DNA from: Frateuria soli | GTDB taxonomy: Bacteria > Pseudomonadota > Gammaproteobacteria > Xanthomonadales > Rhodanobacteraceae | Assembly: GCF_021117385.1 (NCBI RefSeq) | Contig: NZ_CP088252.1 | Location: 496,001 to 560,000 of the forward strand | DNA length: 64,000 nucleotides | Reading direction: 5' to 3' | In this document: positions 1 to 10,420 of the stretch, piece after piece | Layout: each line of letters begins with the position of its first letter | Numbering within the stretch: position 1 is the stretch's first letter | Made by a program: the position numbers and the translations under genes | The notes under the pieces: generated by a model | Told to the model about the DNA's origin: nothing | What the model saw: the letters and a program-made list of their open reading frames with translations, nothing else | Database searches by the model: none

Positions 1-113
1 TCCCCTGGGCTGCGCCCGGGGCGAGGGAGCAAGCGTGTCAGCCCCCGCTTATCCCCGCTGTGCCAGAATCGGCCTGATCGCCGCTTTCCCCCGCGCGGCC
101 ACGAGGTTTGCCG

Positions 114-899
114 ATGTTCAAGAAGCTATCCGCCGCGCTGCTCGCCAGCGTCTTCGCGCTCGCCGCCTGCGCCGCCGATCGCCAGGGTGATCCCGCCAGC
201 GCCCCGGCCGCCGGCAGCGCCGTCGATCCGGCCGCGGAACAGGTGGTACGCGCCGCATTGAAGAAGCTTGCCCCCGGCGTGCAGATCGACCAGATCGCAT
301 CCTCGCCGCTGCCGGGCTTCTACCAGGTGATCGCCTCGGGCCAGCTGGTCTACGTGAGCACTGACGGCAAGTACATGGTCAACGGCGACGTGGTCGACCT
401 CGGCGCGAAGGAAAACCTGAGCGAACGCGCCTGGGCCAGCTTCCGCAAGGCCGAGCTGGCCAAGGTGCCGGCGTCGCAGCGCATCGTGTTCGCGCCGCCA
501 CATCCGAAGTACACGGTGACCGTGTTCTCCGACGTCAACTGCGGCTACTGCCGCATGTTCCACTCGCACATCAAGCAGTTCAACGACGAAGGCATCGCGG
601 TCGAGTACCTGGCCTGGCCGCGCGAGGGCGTGACCGATACCGCCGGCGCGCCCACCGATACCTACAAGGAAATGGTCTCGGTCTGGTGTGCCGCCGACCG
701 CAAGGCCGCCTTTACCGCCGCCAAGCAGGGCAAGACGCCCACGTCGGCCGAGTGCCCCAACCCGGTCAAGGACGAGTTCGACCTCGGCGTCAAGCTGGGC
801 GTCACCGGCACGCCGATGGTGCTGGGCCCCGACGGGATGGTGCTGGGCGGCTACGTGACGCCGGACAAACTGCTCAAGCTGCTCGAAAAAGGCGGCTGA
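114..899 (+). CDS. dsbC: DsbC/DsbG-like periplasmic thiol:disulfide interchange protein
   Basis: About 261 residues. It begins with a hydrophobic signal ending in LAAC, which could be a lipobox or a signal peptidase I site. A DsbC-type dimerisation region (about residues 30-120) is followed by a thioredoxin-like domain. The active site C-G-Y-C lies at about residues 143-146 and the cis-Pro loop (GTP) at about 234. The family isomerises wrong disulfides in periplasmic proteins and is kept reduced by DsbD. I chose ATG at 114 because an AGG-rich ribosome site lies at 101-106; an in-frame TTG at 108 is the alternative. It is followed 145 bp later by purL on the same strand. Confidence 0.9.
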   Translation: MFKKLSAALLASVFALAACAADRQGDPASAPAAGSAVDPAAEQVVRAALKKLAPGVQIDQIASSPLPGFYQVIASGQLVYVSTDGKYMVNGDVVDLGAKENLSERAWASFRKAELAKVPASQRIVFAPPHPKYTVTVFSDVNCGYCRMFHSHIKQFNDEGIAVEYLAWPREGVTDTAGAPTDTYKEMVSVWCAADRKAAFTAAKQGKTPTSAECPNPVKDEFDLGVKLGVTGTPMVLGPDGMVLGGYVTPDKLLKLLEKGG

Positions 900-1044
900 G
901 CGGCCGGGACCGCGCGGAGAGGGCCGCGACGCGGGAGGTTTCCCCTGCCTTCGGCCCCCTGACGCCCTGTTACGCCGCCATAGACGGGCCGCCCGGCCGC
1001 ATCGGGTAGAATAGGGCGCTTCCCTTCAGCGCCGAATCCCCCGC

Positions 1045-4000
1045 ATGATCGCTTTCGACGGGCAGAGCGCCCTTTCGCCGTTTCGCCTGGATCGCCTGAA
1101 CGCCCGCCTCGATGCGGTGCACCGTGGCGCACGCGTACAGGCTTCCTGGTTCGTCTACGTGCTGGACGCCGGCCACGCGCCCGAAGGCACCGAGCGCAAG
1201 CGTCTGCTGGAAGTGCTGGAAGCCAGGGACGCCGCGCCCGAGTCCGCCACGCTGTGGACCGTGCCGCGCCTGGGCACCATCTCGCCATGGTCGAGCAAGG
1301 CCACCGACATCCTGCATGGCGCCGGCTTCGACGTGCGTCGCGTCGAGCGCGGCATCGCCTGGCAGGTGGCGGGCCTGCCGGAGGCCGGCGCGCCCGATCA
1401 CGCGGCGGTGCTGGCCGTACTGCACGACCCGATGACCGAGTCGGTGCTGACCGACCTGGCGCAGGCGCAGGGCCTGTTCCTGGCCGGCACGCCGGGCGAC
1501 CTGGTGCACATCGAGCTGGGTGGCGACCCGCGTGAGGCGCTCGCCTCCGCCAACGCCCGCCTGGGCCTGGCGCTGGCCGACGACGAGATCGAATACCTGG
1601 TCGCGCGCTACGCGGAACTGGGCCGCGATCCGACCGACGCCGAACTGTTCATGTTCGCGCAGGCCAATTCCGAACACTGCCGCCACAAGGTGTTCAACGC
1701 GAGCTGGACGATCGACGGCGAGGAACAGGACAAGAGCCTGTTCGCCATGATCAAGCACACCCACCAGAGCTCGCCGGCGCACACGCTCTCGGCCTACAAG
1801 GACAACGCGGCGGTGATCGAGGGCCACACGGCCCATCGCTTCTTCACCGACGGCGACGGCAACTGGCGCAAGCACGACGAGCAGGTCGACTACGCGATCA
1901 AGGTCGAGACGCACAACCACCCGACCGCGATCGCGCCCTGGCCGGGCGCGGCCACCGGCGCGGGCGGCGAAATCCGCGACGAGGGCGCCACCGGCCGCGG
2001 CGCCAAGCCCAAGGCAGGCCTGACCGGCTTCTCGGTGTCCGACCTGCGCATCCCGGGCGCGCCCGAACCGTGGGAAGTGAACCGCCCGCTGCCGCCGCGC
2101 ATGGCCAGCGCGTTCGAGATCATGCGCGACGGTCCGCTCGGCGCCGCCGCGTTCAACAACGAGTTCGGCCGCCCGTGCCTGGGCGGCTACTTCCGCACCT
2201 ACGAGCATGAAACCGGCGAAGCCGGCGTGCGCCGCGGCTACGACAAGCCGATCATGATCGCCGGCGGCCTGGCCAACATCCGCCGCGACCACGTGCAGAA
2301 GCGCGATATCCAGCCCGGCCACGCCGTGATCGTGCTGGGCGGTCCGGCCATGCTGATCGGCCTGGGTGGCGGCGCCGCCTCGTCGGTCGCTTCCGGCGCG
2401 TCCAGCGCGGAGCTCGACTTCGCCTCGGTGCAGCGCGACAACGCCGAGATGGAGCGGCGCTGCCAGCAGGTGATCGACAGCTGCTGGATGCGTGGCGACA
2501 AGAACCCGATCGTCAGCATCCATGACGTCGGCGCGGGTGGCCTGTCCAACGCGATTCCCGAACTGCTCAACGACGCCGGCGTGGGCGGCGAGATCGACCT
2601 GTCCAGGGTGCCCTGCGACGATCCCTCGCTCTCGCCCATGCAGGTGTGGAGCAACGAGTCGCAGGAACGCTACGTGCTCGGCATCGCGCAGGACGACCTC
2701 GCCGAGTTCGAGGCCTACTGCAAGCGCGAGCGCTGTCCCTGTGCCGTGGTCGGTACCGCCACCGCCGAGCGCAGGCTGCGGGTGACCGATCCGCGCCGCA
2801 ACCTCACCGTGATCGACCTGCCGATGGACGTGCTGTTCGGCAAGGCGCCGCGCATGCACCGCGACGCGCAGCGCATCAAGCCGCGCGTGGACCTGCTGCC
2901 GGATCTTTCCGGCATCGGCATGGATGAGGCGGTGCAGCGCGTGCTGCGCCTGCCGACCGTGGGCAGCAAGAACTTCCTGGTCACCATCGGCGACCGCACC
3001 GTCGGCGGCCTCAACCATCGCGACCCGATGGTCGGTCCCTGGCAGGTACCGGTGGCCGACTGCGCCGTCACCCTCACCGACTTCGACGGCTACCGGGGCG
3101 AGGCGATGGCGATGGCCGAGCGCGCCCCGGTGGCGCTGCTCAACAGCGCCGATGCCGCCCGGCTGGCGGTGGGCGAGGCGATCACCAACCTGGCCGCCGC
3201 GCCGATCGCTTCGCTGGGCGAGATCCGCCTGTCGGCCAACTGGATGGCGGCGGTCAACCATCCGGGCGAGGATGCGGCGCTGTTCGACGCGGTCAAGGCC
3301 GTCGGCATGGAATTGTGTCCCGCGCTCGACATCGCCATCCCGGTCGGCAAGGACTCGCTCTCCATGCAGACCGTGTGGCAGGACGGTGAACAAGCGCAAC
3401 GCACGGTCGCGCCGGTGTCGCTGGTCATCACCGGGTTCGCCCGCGTCGACGACGTGCGCCGCACGCTCACGCCGCAGCTCAAGCTCGACCGCGGCGACTC
3501 GGACCTCTGGCTGGTCGACCTCGGCGCCGGCCGTGATCGCCTCGGCGGCTCCGCGCTGGCCCAGGTATTCAACCGCGCCGGCGGCGTGCCGCCGGACCTG
3601 GACGATCCCAGGCGCCTGCGCGCGCTGTTCGAACTGGTGCAGGAAGCCAATCGCGCCGGCCTGGTGCTGGCCTACCACGACCGCTCCGACGGCGGCGTGC
3701 TGGCGACCCTGCTGGAGATGGCCTTCGCCGGCCACTGCGGCCTGCAGATCCACCTGGACGGCTGGGCCGAGGCGACGCTGCGCGCGCTGTTCAACGAGGA
3801 GCTTGGCGCCGTGCTGCAGGTGGCCAGCGCCAACCGCGAGGCGTTCGAGGCGCTGCTGGTCAAGCACGGTTTGGCCGGGATGAGCCATCGCATCGGCCGG
3901 CCAAAGGAAAAGCTCGGCATCAAGCTCTACCTGGGCGACGATGCGGTGTTCAAGTGGAACTGGACGCAACTGTTCGGCGCCTGGAACCAGACCAGCCACG

Positions 4001-4905
4001 CCATGCAGCGCCTGCGCGACAACCCCGCCAGCGCCGACGCGGAGCAGGAGTGGCGACTGGACGACGCCGACCCGGGCGTCAGCCCCAGGCTCGGCTTCAA
4101 TCCGGCCGAGGACGTCGCCGCGCCGTACATCGCCCGCGGCGCGCGGCCGCGCGTGGCGATCCTGCGCGAGCAGGGCGTCAACGGTCAGGTGGAGATGGCC
4201 GCGGCATTCACCCGCGCCGGCTTCGACGCGGTGGACGTGCATATGTCCGACCTCGCCGCCGGCCGCCACAAGCTGGCCGACTTCCGGGGTTTCGCCGCCT
4301 GCGGCGGTTTCTCCTACGGCGATGTCCTGGGCGCCGGCCGCGGCTGGGCCACTTCGATCCTCTACAACGAGGCGATGCGCGCGCAGTTCGAGGCGTTCTT
4401 CAACGATCCGTCGAAGTTCGCGCTGGGCGCCTGCAACGGTTGCCAGATGCTCTCGCAGCTGAAGGACATCATCCCCGGCGCGAAGCACTGGCCGAAGTTC
4501 GTGCGCAACGCCTCCGAGCAGTACGAGGCGCGCCTGGCCACGCTGGAGGTGCTCGATTCGCCCAGCCTGTTCTTCAAGGGCATGGCCGGCTCGCGCATCC
4601 CGGTGGCGGTGGCGCACGGCGAGGGGCGGGTCAGCTTCCCCCATGCCTGCAGCCCGTCCAAGGCGCAGGCGGCGGTGCGCTTCGTCGACAACCGCGGCAA
4701 GCCGACCGAGAACTACCCGCTCAACCCGAACGGCTCGCCCGGCGGCCTGGCCGGCTTCACTGCCGCGGACGGGCGCGTGACCATCCTGATGCCGCATCCG
4801 GAGCGGGTGTTCCGCAGCGTGCAGTTGAGCTGGCATCCGGAGAGCTGGGGCGAGGATTCGCCGTGGATGCGCATGTTCCGCAACGCGCGGGTGTGGTGCG
4901 GCTGA
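1045..4905 (+). CDS. purL: Phosphoribosylformylglycinamidine synthase, large single-chain form
   Basis: 1286 residues, close to the usual ~1295 of the large proteobacterial PurL. It catalyses the ATP- and glutamine-dependent conversion of FGAR to FGAM, step 4 of purine synthesis, in the cytoplasm. An N-terminal PurS-like region and two AIR-synthase-like repeats ([10 protein letters not shown] near residue 290) precede a C-terminal class I glutamine amidotransferase. The nucleophile is Cys1130 (GACNGCQ) and the His1251/Glu1253 pair sits in MPHPER. It is intact. No riboswitch-like structure was seen upstream. Confidence 0.98.
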   Translation: MIAFDGQSALSPFRLDRLNARLDAVHRGARVQASWFVYVLDAGHAPEGTERKRLLEVLEARDAAPESATLWTVPRLGTISPWSSKATDILHGAGFDVRRVERGIAWQVAGLPEAGAPDHAAVLAVLHDPMTESVLTDLAQAQGLFLAGTPGDLVHIELGGDPREALASANARLGLALADDEIEYLVARYAELGRDPTDAELFMFAQANSEHCRHKVFNASWTIDGEEQDKSLFAMIKHTHQSSPAHTLSAYKDNAAVIEGHTAHRFFTDGDGNWRKHDEQVDYAIKVETHNHPTAIAPWPGAATGAGGEIRDEGATGRGAKPKAGLTGFSVSDLRIPGAPEPWEVNRPLPPRMASAFEIMRDGPLGAAAFNNEFGRPCLGGYFRTYEHETGEAGVRRGYDKPIMIAGGLANIRRDHVQKRDIQPGHAVIVLGGPAMLIGLGGGAASSVASGASSAELDFASVQRDNAEMERRCQQVIDSCWMRGDKNPIVSIHDVGAGGLSNAIPELLNDAGVGGEIDLSRVPCDDPSLSPMQVWSNESQERYVLGIAQDDLAEFEAYCKRERCPCAVVGTATAERRLRVTDPRRNLTVIDLPMDVLFGKAPRMHRDAQRIKPRVDLLPDLSGIGMDEAVQRVLRLPTVGSKNFLVTIGDRTVGGLNHRDPMVGPWQVPVADCAVTLTDFDGYRGEAMAMAERAPVALLNSADAARLAVGEAITNLAAAPIASLGEIRLSANWMAAVNHPGEDAALFDAVKAVGMELCPALDIAIPVGKDSLSMQTVWQDGEQAQRTVAPVSLVITGFARVDDVRRTLTPQLKLDRGDSDLWLVDLGAGRDRLGGSALAQVFNRAGGVPPDLDDPRRLRALFELVQEANRAGLVLAYHDRSDGGVLATLLEMAFAGHCGLQIHLDGWAEATLRALFNEELGAVLQVASANREAFEALLVKHGLAGMSHRIGRPKEKLGIKLYLGDDAVFKWNWTQLFGAWNQTSHAMQRLRDNPASADAEQEWRLDDADPGVSPRLGFNPAEDVAAPYIARGARPRVAILREQGVNGQVEMAAAFTRAGFDAVDVHMSDLAAGRHKLADFRGFAACGGFSYGDVLGAGRGWATSILYNEAMRAQFEAFFNDPSKFALGACNGCQMLSQLKDIIPGAKHWPKFVRNASEQYEARLATLEVLDSPSLFFKGMAGSRIPVAVAHGEGRVSFPHACSPSKAQAAVRFVDNRGKPTENYPLNPNGSPGGLAGFTAADGRVTILMPHPERVFRSVQLSWHPESWGEDSPWMRMFRNARVWCG

Positions 4906-4918
4906 GCGGGTATCGCGG

Positions 4919-5611
4919 GTGAAAGCGGGCGTCACCGCCCGCTGGGTTTGCGCGCCGGCCTGGTTGCTGGCGCTGGCCGTGCTGCCGTGGTGGCTGGGAT
5001 TGCCGCTGCTGATGGCGATCGCGGCGCTGCTGCTGTTCGCCACCCTCGAGGGGCACGCGCCACTGCTGCGCCGGGCCTTGCGTTGGGGCCTGCCCGGCGT
5101 GCTGTTCGCGTTTCAGCGGGGGTTGGGCGGCGACGCCTTTGCCTGGGCGATGGCACTGCTGGGTGCGTTGGCCGGTTTCACCCTGCTGGCCGGCCTGGAG
5201 GCATGGCTCGATCGCGGACGGCGCGAGCAGGTGGCGCAGCCCGAGTTGCGTGACTGGCCGAGCCTGGCGCTGGCGCCGATCGGGCCGGGGGCGGTGGTGG
5301 TCGAGCTGGTGCCGCCGCAGTGGTCGCAAGGTAGCTGCCCGGACCCGCGTGGGGGCGAGGCTCGCTGGGAGTCGGGGCGGTTCGTGCTGACTGATGCGAC
5401 GGTGGAGCGCGTGCAGGCGCGTGCGTCGTTCAGTCCGGACGGCCAATGGTTCGTGGCATGCACGTCGCGTGGCCTGGTGCTGCTCGACCGCGACCGCGGG
5501 GGAAGCTACCGCCTGCGCGGCTGGGAGCTGTGTGGCTGGCACGACGGTCCTTGGCTGGCTCGCGGGACGGGCCCGGCGATGGCCTGGCGCGAGGTCTTCG
5601 GCCGCCGTTGA
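4919..5611 (+). CDS. Membrane-anchored protein of unknown function
   Basis: 230 residues from a GTG start 13 bp after the purL stop, so probably co-transcribed with purL. The first ~100 residues hold about four hydrophobic segments (WLLALAVLPWWLGLPLL, then further helices near 60-95). The rest is soluble and contains a short stretch, FSPDGQWFVACTSRGLVLLD, that resembles a single WD40/beta-propeller-like blade. I do not recognise the family. A palindromic repeat follows directly after the stop. Confidence 0.65.
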   Translation: MKAGVTARWVCAPAWLLALAVLPWWLGLPLLMAIAALLLFATLEGHAPLLRRALRWGLPGVLFAFQRGLGGDAFAWAMALLGALAGFTLLAGLEAWLDRGRREQVAQPELRDWPSLALAPIGPGAVVVELVPPQWSQGSCPDPRGGEARWESGRFVLTDATVERVQARASFSPDGQWFVACTSRGLVLLDRDRGGSYRLRGWELCGWHDGPWLARGTGPAMAWREVFGRR

Positions 5612-5615
5612 TCCA

Positions 5616-5665
5616 GCTCCCTCTCCTCTACGGGGAGAGGGTTGGTGAGGGGCCGGGGCTCGCCT
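5616..5665. repeat. Palindromic GGGAGAGGG-type repeat, copy 1
   Basis: CCCTCTCC and GGAGAGGG arms around a short loop, followed by GTGAGGGG and CCGGGGCTCGCC. This family recurs at least a dozen times in the window in both orientations, usually between genes. The hairpin is GC-rich and has no T-tract, so it is not a classical terminator. Confidence 0.8.
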
Positions 5666-5671
5666 TGAGGT

Positions 5672-5960
5672 TTGGGAGCAGGAGCTTTCAGGGCAAGAGC
5701 TTTCAGGGCAAGAGCTTTCGGACGCCTGTGGCGCCCGAGTCACTTTCTCTTGCTTGCCCAAGAGAAAGTAACCAAAGAGAAGGGCACCCCGATGGCGCGC
5801 CCTTCGGGTACGCGTGCGGGCGGCGGGGTTTTTCGACGGGGCTTCCTGCCCCGACGAAAAACTGGCCGGCGTCCTGCCGGCCACCCTGCGGGCTGATCCG
5901 CCACCCGCCCGCCGCGCCATAGGGGAGTGGGGAAGAGCAGCGCGCTTCCTGCGCGCACTT
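5672..5960. repeat. Complex repeat block with an 11-bp inverted repeat
   Basis: Begins with two to three direct repeats of a ~15-bp unit (AGAGCTTTCAGGGCA, 5686-5720). At 5742-5769 lies a perfect inverted repeat, ACTTTCTCTTG and its complement around a 6-bp loop. GC-rich sequence follows with smaller hairpins, for example CGGGGCTTCCTGCCCCG near 5838. I see no convincing protein. The arrangement looks like a dispersed intergenic element known from xanthomonads by its inverted repeat, which is my recollection rather than a checked match. Confidence 0.55.
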
Positions 5961-6000
5961 TTTAGAGGAGCCAAGGCGGGAGCGGAAAGCAGGAGCGAAG

Positions 6001-6100
6001 GGCCGGAGCGAAAGGCGGAGCGAAAGGCGGAGCGAAAGGCGGAGCGAGAGGCGGAGCGAAAGGCGGAGCGAAAGGCGGAGCGAAAGGCGGAGCGAAAGGC
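6001..6100. repeat. 12-bp minisatellite, about eight units
   Basis: Head-to-tail copies of GGCGGAGCGAAA. The first unit is 13 bp and one unit carries GAGA instead of GAAA; the rest are identical. On the plus strand in the frame of the downstream glycosyltransferase it reads as repeated Ala-Glu-Arg-Lys. It lies ~120 bp before that gene's likely start. Copy number is probably variable between strains. Confidence 0.9.
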
Positions 6101-6118
6101 ATGGATCTGCCGCGGACC

Positions 6119-6175
6119 GGCTCCCTCTCCCCTGCGGGGAGAGGGTTGGGGTGAGGGGTCGAGGCTCGCGGGAAA
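6119..6175. repeat. Palindromic GGGAGAGGG-type repeat, copy 2
   Basis: CTCCCTCTCCCC / GGGGAGAGGG arms followed by TTGGGGTGAGGGG, same family as at 5616. It sits just upstream of the glycosyltransferase start, with no other feature between. Confidence 0.8.
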
Positions 6176-6221
6176 CCCGCAGGCAGTTCTCCCGGGCCGG
6201 CCCCTCCCGCATACTTGCAGG

Positions 6222-7112
6222 GTGTCCACTCCCATTCCCCTCGCAAGGGCGCTTCCGGTCAGCGTGATCGTGGTGTGCGCCGACAGCGGCCCCTCGCTGC
6301 GCGACTGCGCGCAGCGCGCGCTGGACAGCGCGGTGCCGCTGGAACTGATCCTGATCGACAACGGCTCGACCGACGGCGTGCCGCAGTCGATCGAACACGA
6401 TCACGCCAACGAGCCGCGGCTCAAGGTGATCTACAACCAGGCCAACCTCGGCTTCGGCCCGGCGGTGAACCGCGCCGCCGCAATGGCAAGGGGCGAACAC
6501 CTGCTGGTGCTCAACCCCGACTGCCTGCTCGGGCCGGACACCCTCAGCCGCATGCTCGACATCCTCGACGAGTACCCGGAGGCAGGTATCGTCGGCGCGG
6601 TGGTGTGCGCCGCCGACGGCACGCCGGACCCGGCCTCGTACCGCCGCGACCCGCTGTTGCGCCACGCGCTGGCGACGCTGGTGGGCACGCGCGGCGGCAT
6701 GAACATCGAGGGCGGGATACCGGCGCGCGTGGTAAGCGCCGAGGCGGTCTCCGGCGCGCTCATGTTGCTGCCGCGCAAGGTCTTCGAGCAGCTGGGCGGT
6801 TTCGACGAGGCCTACTTTCTGCATTGCGAGGATCTGGACCTGTGCCGGCGCGCACGCGATGCCGGCTACGCGGTGCTGCTCGCCGGCGACGTGCGCGTCC
6901 TGCATGGCAAGGGCGGGTCGAGCCGGCACCGACCGGTGTTCGTCAGCCGGCACAAGCACCGGGGCATGTGGCGCTGGTTCCGCAAGTTCGATCCGGCCGC
7001 CCGCAATCCACTGGTGGCGGGCCTGGTGTGGACCGGCATCTGGGCGCACTTCGCGGCGCAGGTACCCGGCCAGCTTTGGCGGCTGGCCAAGACCCCGCGC
7101 CGCCTTTCGTAG
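6222..7112 (+). CDS. Family 2 glycosyltransferase (rhamnosyltransferase-like)
   Basis: 296 residues from a GTG start. The N-terminal GT-A fold shows VSVIVVCADSG, the nucleotide-sugar motif IDNGSTDG near residues 45-50 and NPDC near 95 as the metal-binding region. YFLHCEDLDLCRRARDAGY near 195-215 is the conserved acceptor-side ED motif of dTDP-rhamnosyl and related transferases. A short amphipathic C-terminus follows. It probably transfers a sugar to an LPS or exopolysaccharide intermediate at the inner membrane face. The open frame continues far upstream through the 12-bp repeat, but homology starts at about 6222, so the upstream part is taken as non-coding. Confidence 0.8.
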   Translation: MSTPIPLARALPVSVIVVCADSGPSLRDCAQRALDSAVPLELILIDNGSTDGVPQSIEHDHANEPRLKVIYNQANLGFGPAVNRAAAMARGEHLLVLNPDCLLGPDTLSRMLDILDEYPEAGIVGAVVCAADGTPDPASYRRDPLLRHALATLVGTRGGMNIEGGIPARVVSAEAVSGALMLLPRKVFEQLGGFDEAYFLHCEDLDLCRRARDAGYAVLLAGDVRVLHGKGGSSRHRPVFVSRHKHRGMWRWFRKFDPAARNPLVAGLVWTGIWAHFAAQVPGQLWRLAKTPRRLS

Positions 7113-7197
7113 GAGCCCACCCGTGGGTGACGCCCTTTCCCGCCGCGCAGCAGAAGCATCGCCGCGGCCGGCATCCATCAAAAGGCGCTTGCCTGAT

Positions 7198-8094
7198 ATG
7201 ACGACCCGCCCGCGCACCTTCGCCGCCACCGTCGGCCTGCTCGCCCTCACCGCCGTGTGGGGCTCGACGTTCGTGCTGATCAAGGACGTGGTCGGCCGCA
7301 TGCGGGTGGTGGATTTCCTCGCCGTGCGCTTCGCCATCGCGGCGCTGGCGATGCTGGTGCTGTTCGCGCGTCCGGTGTGGCGGTTGCCGCGAGGGCAGGT
7401 CGGCCGCGCGTTGCTGCTGGGTGTCGTCTACGGCGTCGCCCAGCTGCTGCAGACCTGGGGCCTGAAGCTGATCGCGCCCAGTGTCAGCGGCTTCGTCACC
7501 GGCATGTATGTGGTGTTCACGCCGATCCTGGCCTGGCTGCTGCTGCGCGAGCGCATCGCCGGCGTGGTGTGGCTGGCGGTGGCGATGGCCACCGCCGGGC
7601 TGGCTCTGCTTTCGTTGCGCGGCGTGTCGGTGGACCCGGGCGTGTGGCTGACGCTGGGCTCCGCTGCGCTGTACGCGTTGCATATCGTGGGCCTGGGCCG
7701 CTGGTCGCGCGAGCAGCACGCGTTCGGCATGTCGGCGGTGCAGGTGGTGGCGATTGCGACCGTCTGTCTGCTGGCCACCGGGCCGCGGGGCCCGGCGCTG
7801 CCGCCCGATGGCTCGGCCTGGCTGGCGGTGCTGTACATGGCGCTGGTCGCCGGCGCCGGCGCGATGCTGGTGCAGACCTGGGCGCAGGCGCACCTGCCGG
7901 CCGCGCGTGCGGCGATCGTGATGACCACCGAGCCCGTGTTCGCCGCGGGCTTCGCCGTGGCGCTGGGCGTGGATGCGCTGAGCTGGCGCATGCTGGCCGG
8001 CGGCGCGCTGGTGCTGGGGGCGATGTACCTGGTGGAGCTGGCACCCCGGCGCGGCGTGGCGCTGGAAGCCGAGGCGCTCCACCACGAGGTGTAG
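7198..8094 (+). CDS. EamA/DMT-family transporter
   Basis: 298 residues with about ten hydrophobic helices arranged as two EamA repeats. The first repeat has TAVWGSTFVLIKD, typical of the family. These inner-membrane proteins export or exchange metabolites; the substrate cannot be read from the sequence. I chose ATG at 7198 because the frame upstream overlaps the preceding gene and has no membrane-protein character. A partial REP motif (GTAGGAGCCCACCCGTGGG) lies at 7110-7128 between the two genes and overlaps the glycosyltransferase stop. Confidence 0.85.
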   Translation: MTTRPRTFAATVGLLALTAVWGSTFVLIKDVVGRMRVVDFLAVRFAIAALAMLVLFARPVWRLPRGQVGRALLLGVVYGVAQLLQTWGLKLIAPSVSGFVTGMYVVFTPILAWLLLRERIAGVVWLAVAMATAGLALLSLRGVSVDPGVWLTLGSAALYALHIVGLGRWSREQHAFGMSAVQVVAIATVCLLATGPRGPALPPDGSAWLAVLYMALVAGAGAMLVQTWAQAHLPAARAAIVMTTEPVFAAGFAVALGVDALSWRMLAGGALVLGAMYLVELAPRRGVALEAEALHHEV

Positions 8095-8144
8095 CGATCC
8101 TGCAGGAAGGTGCGTCGCGGGGCTGCTCCTGCGACCCCCCGGCT

Positions 8145-8339
8145 TCAGCAGCAACGCCCGCCGGTACCCCTGTAGCGCGCCTCCTGCCGCTCGCGGAAGA
8201 ACGCCGCGTAACCCGGCACCGGACGCTCCGGATGGTGCTCGCGCAGGTGGCGCACGTAGGCGTCGTAGTCGGGCACGCCGCAGCACAGCCGCGCCGTCTG
8301 CACGGCGCGCGACCAGGCCGTGCGAAGCCAGCGTTTCAT
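8145..8339 (-). CDS. ybdD: YbdD/YjiX family small protein (DUF466)
   Basis: 64 residues. Typical motifs are ARLCCGVPDYDAYVRHLREH and HPERPVPGYAAFFRERQEAR. The start overlaps the cstA stop in an ATGA arrangement, which is the standard cstA-ybdD gene order and implies translational coupling. The family is associated with CstA/BtsT carbon transporters; a role as an accessory subunit is inferred from that constant linkage. It ends in Cys-Cys. Confidence 0.9.
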   Translation of the reverse strand: MKRWLRTAWSRAVQTARLCCGVPDYDAYVRHLREHHPERPVPGYAAFFRERQEARYRGTGGRCC

Positions 8340-10420
8340 GATGCGTTCCCCACGACCGCATCGAGCGCCACGTACGGCTCCTCGTTCGCGGTGGGATGAT
8401 TGATCCGCCAGGCGCGCACGATCGTGCGCAGCGCGAATGCCACCATCGCCAGCACCAGCAGCATGAACAGACCGGTCAGCGCTGCATCCACGTAATTGTT
8501 GGTGACGATGCGCCGCATTTCGTCCACGTTCTTCGCCGGCGCCAGCAGCCGGTCATCGGCCGCCGCGGCCGCGTACCGGCGTGCGGCCGCGGTAAAGCTG
8601 ATCGGTCCGGCCAGCTTCTCGTACCCGGCCGCCAGCGTGCACACGATCAGCCACAGCGCCGGGAGGCCCGGCACCCACACGAACCGCTCGCGCTTGAGCT
8701 TCACCACCACCACCGTCGCCAGCAGCAACGCGATCGCCGCCAGCATCTGGTTGGCGATGCCGAACAGCGGCCACAGTGTGTTGATGCCCCCGAGCGGATC
8801 GACCGCGCCCTGGTAGAGGAAGTAGCCCCACAGCCCCACGCAGATCGCCGTCGCAAGCAGGTTGCCGGTCCATGATTCGGTCTGCTGCAGCGGCTTGTGG
8901 ATCAGGCCGGCGATCTCCTGGATCATGAAGCGACCCACGCGCGTGCCCGCGTCCACCGTGGTGAGGATGAACAGCGCCTCGAACAGGATCGCGTAGTGGT
9001 ACCAGAACGCCATCATGCCGCCGCCGGGCAGGATCTCGTGCAGCAGCCGTGCCATGCCCACGGCGAGCGTGGGCGCGCCGCCGGCGCGCGAGAGCACGCT
9101 CGCTTCGCCGATGTCGCGCGCGGTCTGCGTAAGCTGGTCGGGCGTCACCACGAAGCCCCACTGGCTGATGGTCTGCGCGGCGTGCTCGGCGGTAGTCCCG
9201 ATCAGCGCCGCTGGCGAATTCATGGCGAAGTACACGCCAGGGTGCAGCGACGCGGCCGCCACCAGCGCCATGATCGCCACGAACGCCTCCATCAGCATGC
9301 CGCCGTAACCGACCAGGCGCGCCTCGCCTTCGTTGGCCAGCAGCTTGGGCGTGGTGCCCGAGGCGATGATCGAGTGCCAGCCCGAGACCGCCCCGCACGC
9401 GATGGTGATGAACAGGAACGGGAACAGGTTGCCCTGGAACACCGGCCCGGTGCCGTCGACGAAGCGCGTGACCGCGGCCATCTGCAGCACCGGCGCGGCC
9501 AGGAAGATCGCCAGCGCCAGCAGCGCGATGGTGCCGATCTTGAGGAACGTCGACAGGTAATCGCGCGGCGCCAGCAGCAGCCACACCGGCAGCACCGAGG
9601 CGCAGAAGCCGTAGGCGATCAGCAGCCAGGCCAGCGCCTTCGCGTCGAAGTCGAAAAGCGGCGCCAGCGTGGCCGATTCGGCCACGAAGCGACCGAGCCA
9701 GATCGAGCCCAGCAGCAGCACCAGCCCGATCATCGACACCTCCAGGATGCGCCCGGGCCGCAACCAGCGCAGGTACACGCCCATCAGCACCGCGATCGGG
9801 ATCGTCGCGGCCACGGTAAAGGTGCCCCACGGGCTGTGCGTCAGCGCCTTGACCACCACCAGTGCCAGCACCGCCAGCACGATCATCATCAGCACCAGTA
9901 CCCCGAACATCGCGACCACGCCCGGCAGCGGCCCCAGTTCCTCGCGCAGCATGTGGCCGAGCGAGCGGCCGTCGCGGCGCAGCGACAGCGCCAGGATCAT
10001 GAAGTCCTGCACCGCGCCGGCGAACACCACGCCGATGAGGATCCACAGCGTGCCCGGCAGGTAGCCCATCTGCGCCGCCAGCACCGGGCCCACCAGCGGA
10101 CCGGCGCCGGCGATCGCGGCGAAGTGGTGGCCGAACACCACCCACTTGTCGGTCGGCACGTAGTCGAGCCCGTCCGGATGACGCATCGCCGGCGTGGCGC
10201 GGCCCGGGTCGAGCTTGAGGACGTGGCGCTCGACGAAGCGGCCGTAGAAGCGGTAGCCGATCACGAACATGGCGATCGCCGCGGCGACCAGCCAGATCGC
10301 GTTGATCGGCTCGCCGCGGCGCAGCGCCACCACGCCCAGGCAGAACGCGCCGACGATGGCGATGGAGGCCCACAGGATCTTCGACGCGGGGCTGGTCGGA
10401 ACGGAGGCGCGGGTGTGCAT
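8336..10420 (-). CDS. cstA: Carbon starvation protein A, putative peptide/pyruvate transporter
   Basis: 694 residues, the usual length for CstA, with about sixteen transmembrane segments. Family signatures are AAIAGAGPLVGPVLAAQMGY, GWHSIIASGTTPK and NQMLAAIALLLAT. Members import pyruvate or peptides when carbon is limiting. ATG at 10420 is preceded on the minus strand by GAGAAG-type ribosome binding sequence; the longer open frame runs into repeats upstream and is not coding. It overlaps ybdD by 4 bp. Confidence 0.95.
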   Translation of the reverse strand: MHTRASVPTSPASKILWASIAIVGAFCLGVVALRRGEPINAIWLVAAAIAMFVIGYRFYGRFVERHVLKLDPGRATPAMRHPDGLDYVPTDKWVVFGHHFAAIAGAGPLVGPVLAAQMGYLPGTLWILIGVVFAGAVQDFMILALSLRRDGRSLGHMLREELGPLPGVVAMFGVLVLMMIVLAVLALVVVKALTHSPWGTFTVAATIPIAVLMGVYLRWLRPGRILEVSMIGLVLLLGSIWLGRFVAESATLAPLFDFDAKALAWLLIAYGFCASVLPVWLLLAPRDYLSTFLKIGTIALLALAIFLAAPVLQMAAVTRFVDGTGPVFQGNLFPFLFITIACGAVSGWHSIIASGTTPKLLANEGEARLVGYGGMLMEAFVAIMALVAAASLHPGVYFAMNSPAALIGTTAEHAAQTISQWGFVVTPDQLTQTARDIGEASVLSRAGGAPTLAVGMARLLHEILPGGGMMAFWYHYAILFEALFILTTVDAGTRVGRFMIQEIAGLIHKPLQQTESWTGNLLATAICVGLWGYFLYQGAVDPLGGINTLWPLFGIANQMLAAIALLLATVVVVKLKRERFVWVPGLPALWLIVCTLAAGYEKLAGPISFTAAARRYAAAAADDRLLAPAKNVDEMRRIVTNNYVDAALTGLFMLLVLAMVAFALRTIVRAWRINHPTANEEPYVALDAVVGNAS

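Noticed and set aside
970-5043. A 1357-codon minus-strand open frame opposite purL
   Set aside because: It is the shadow of purL in high-GC DNA; composition is His/Arg/Ala-rich and shows no family motif, while the plus strand is an intact enzyme.
5814-6221. Upstream extension of the glycosyltransferase frame
   Set aside because: It translates the 12-bp minisatellite and palindromic repeats; homology begins at 6222.
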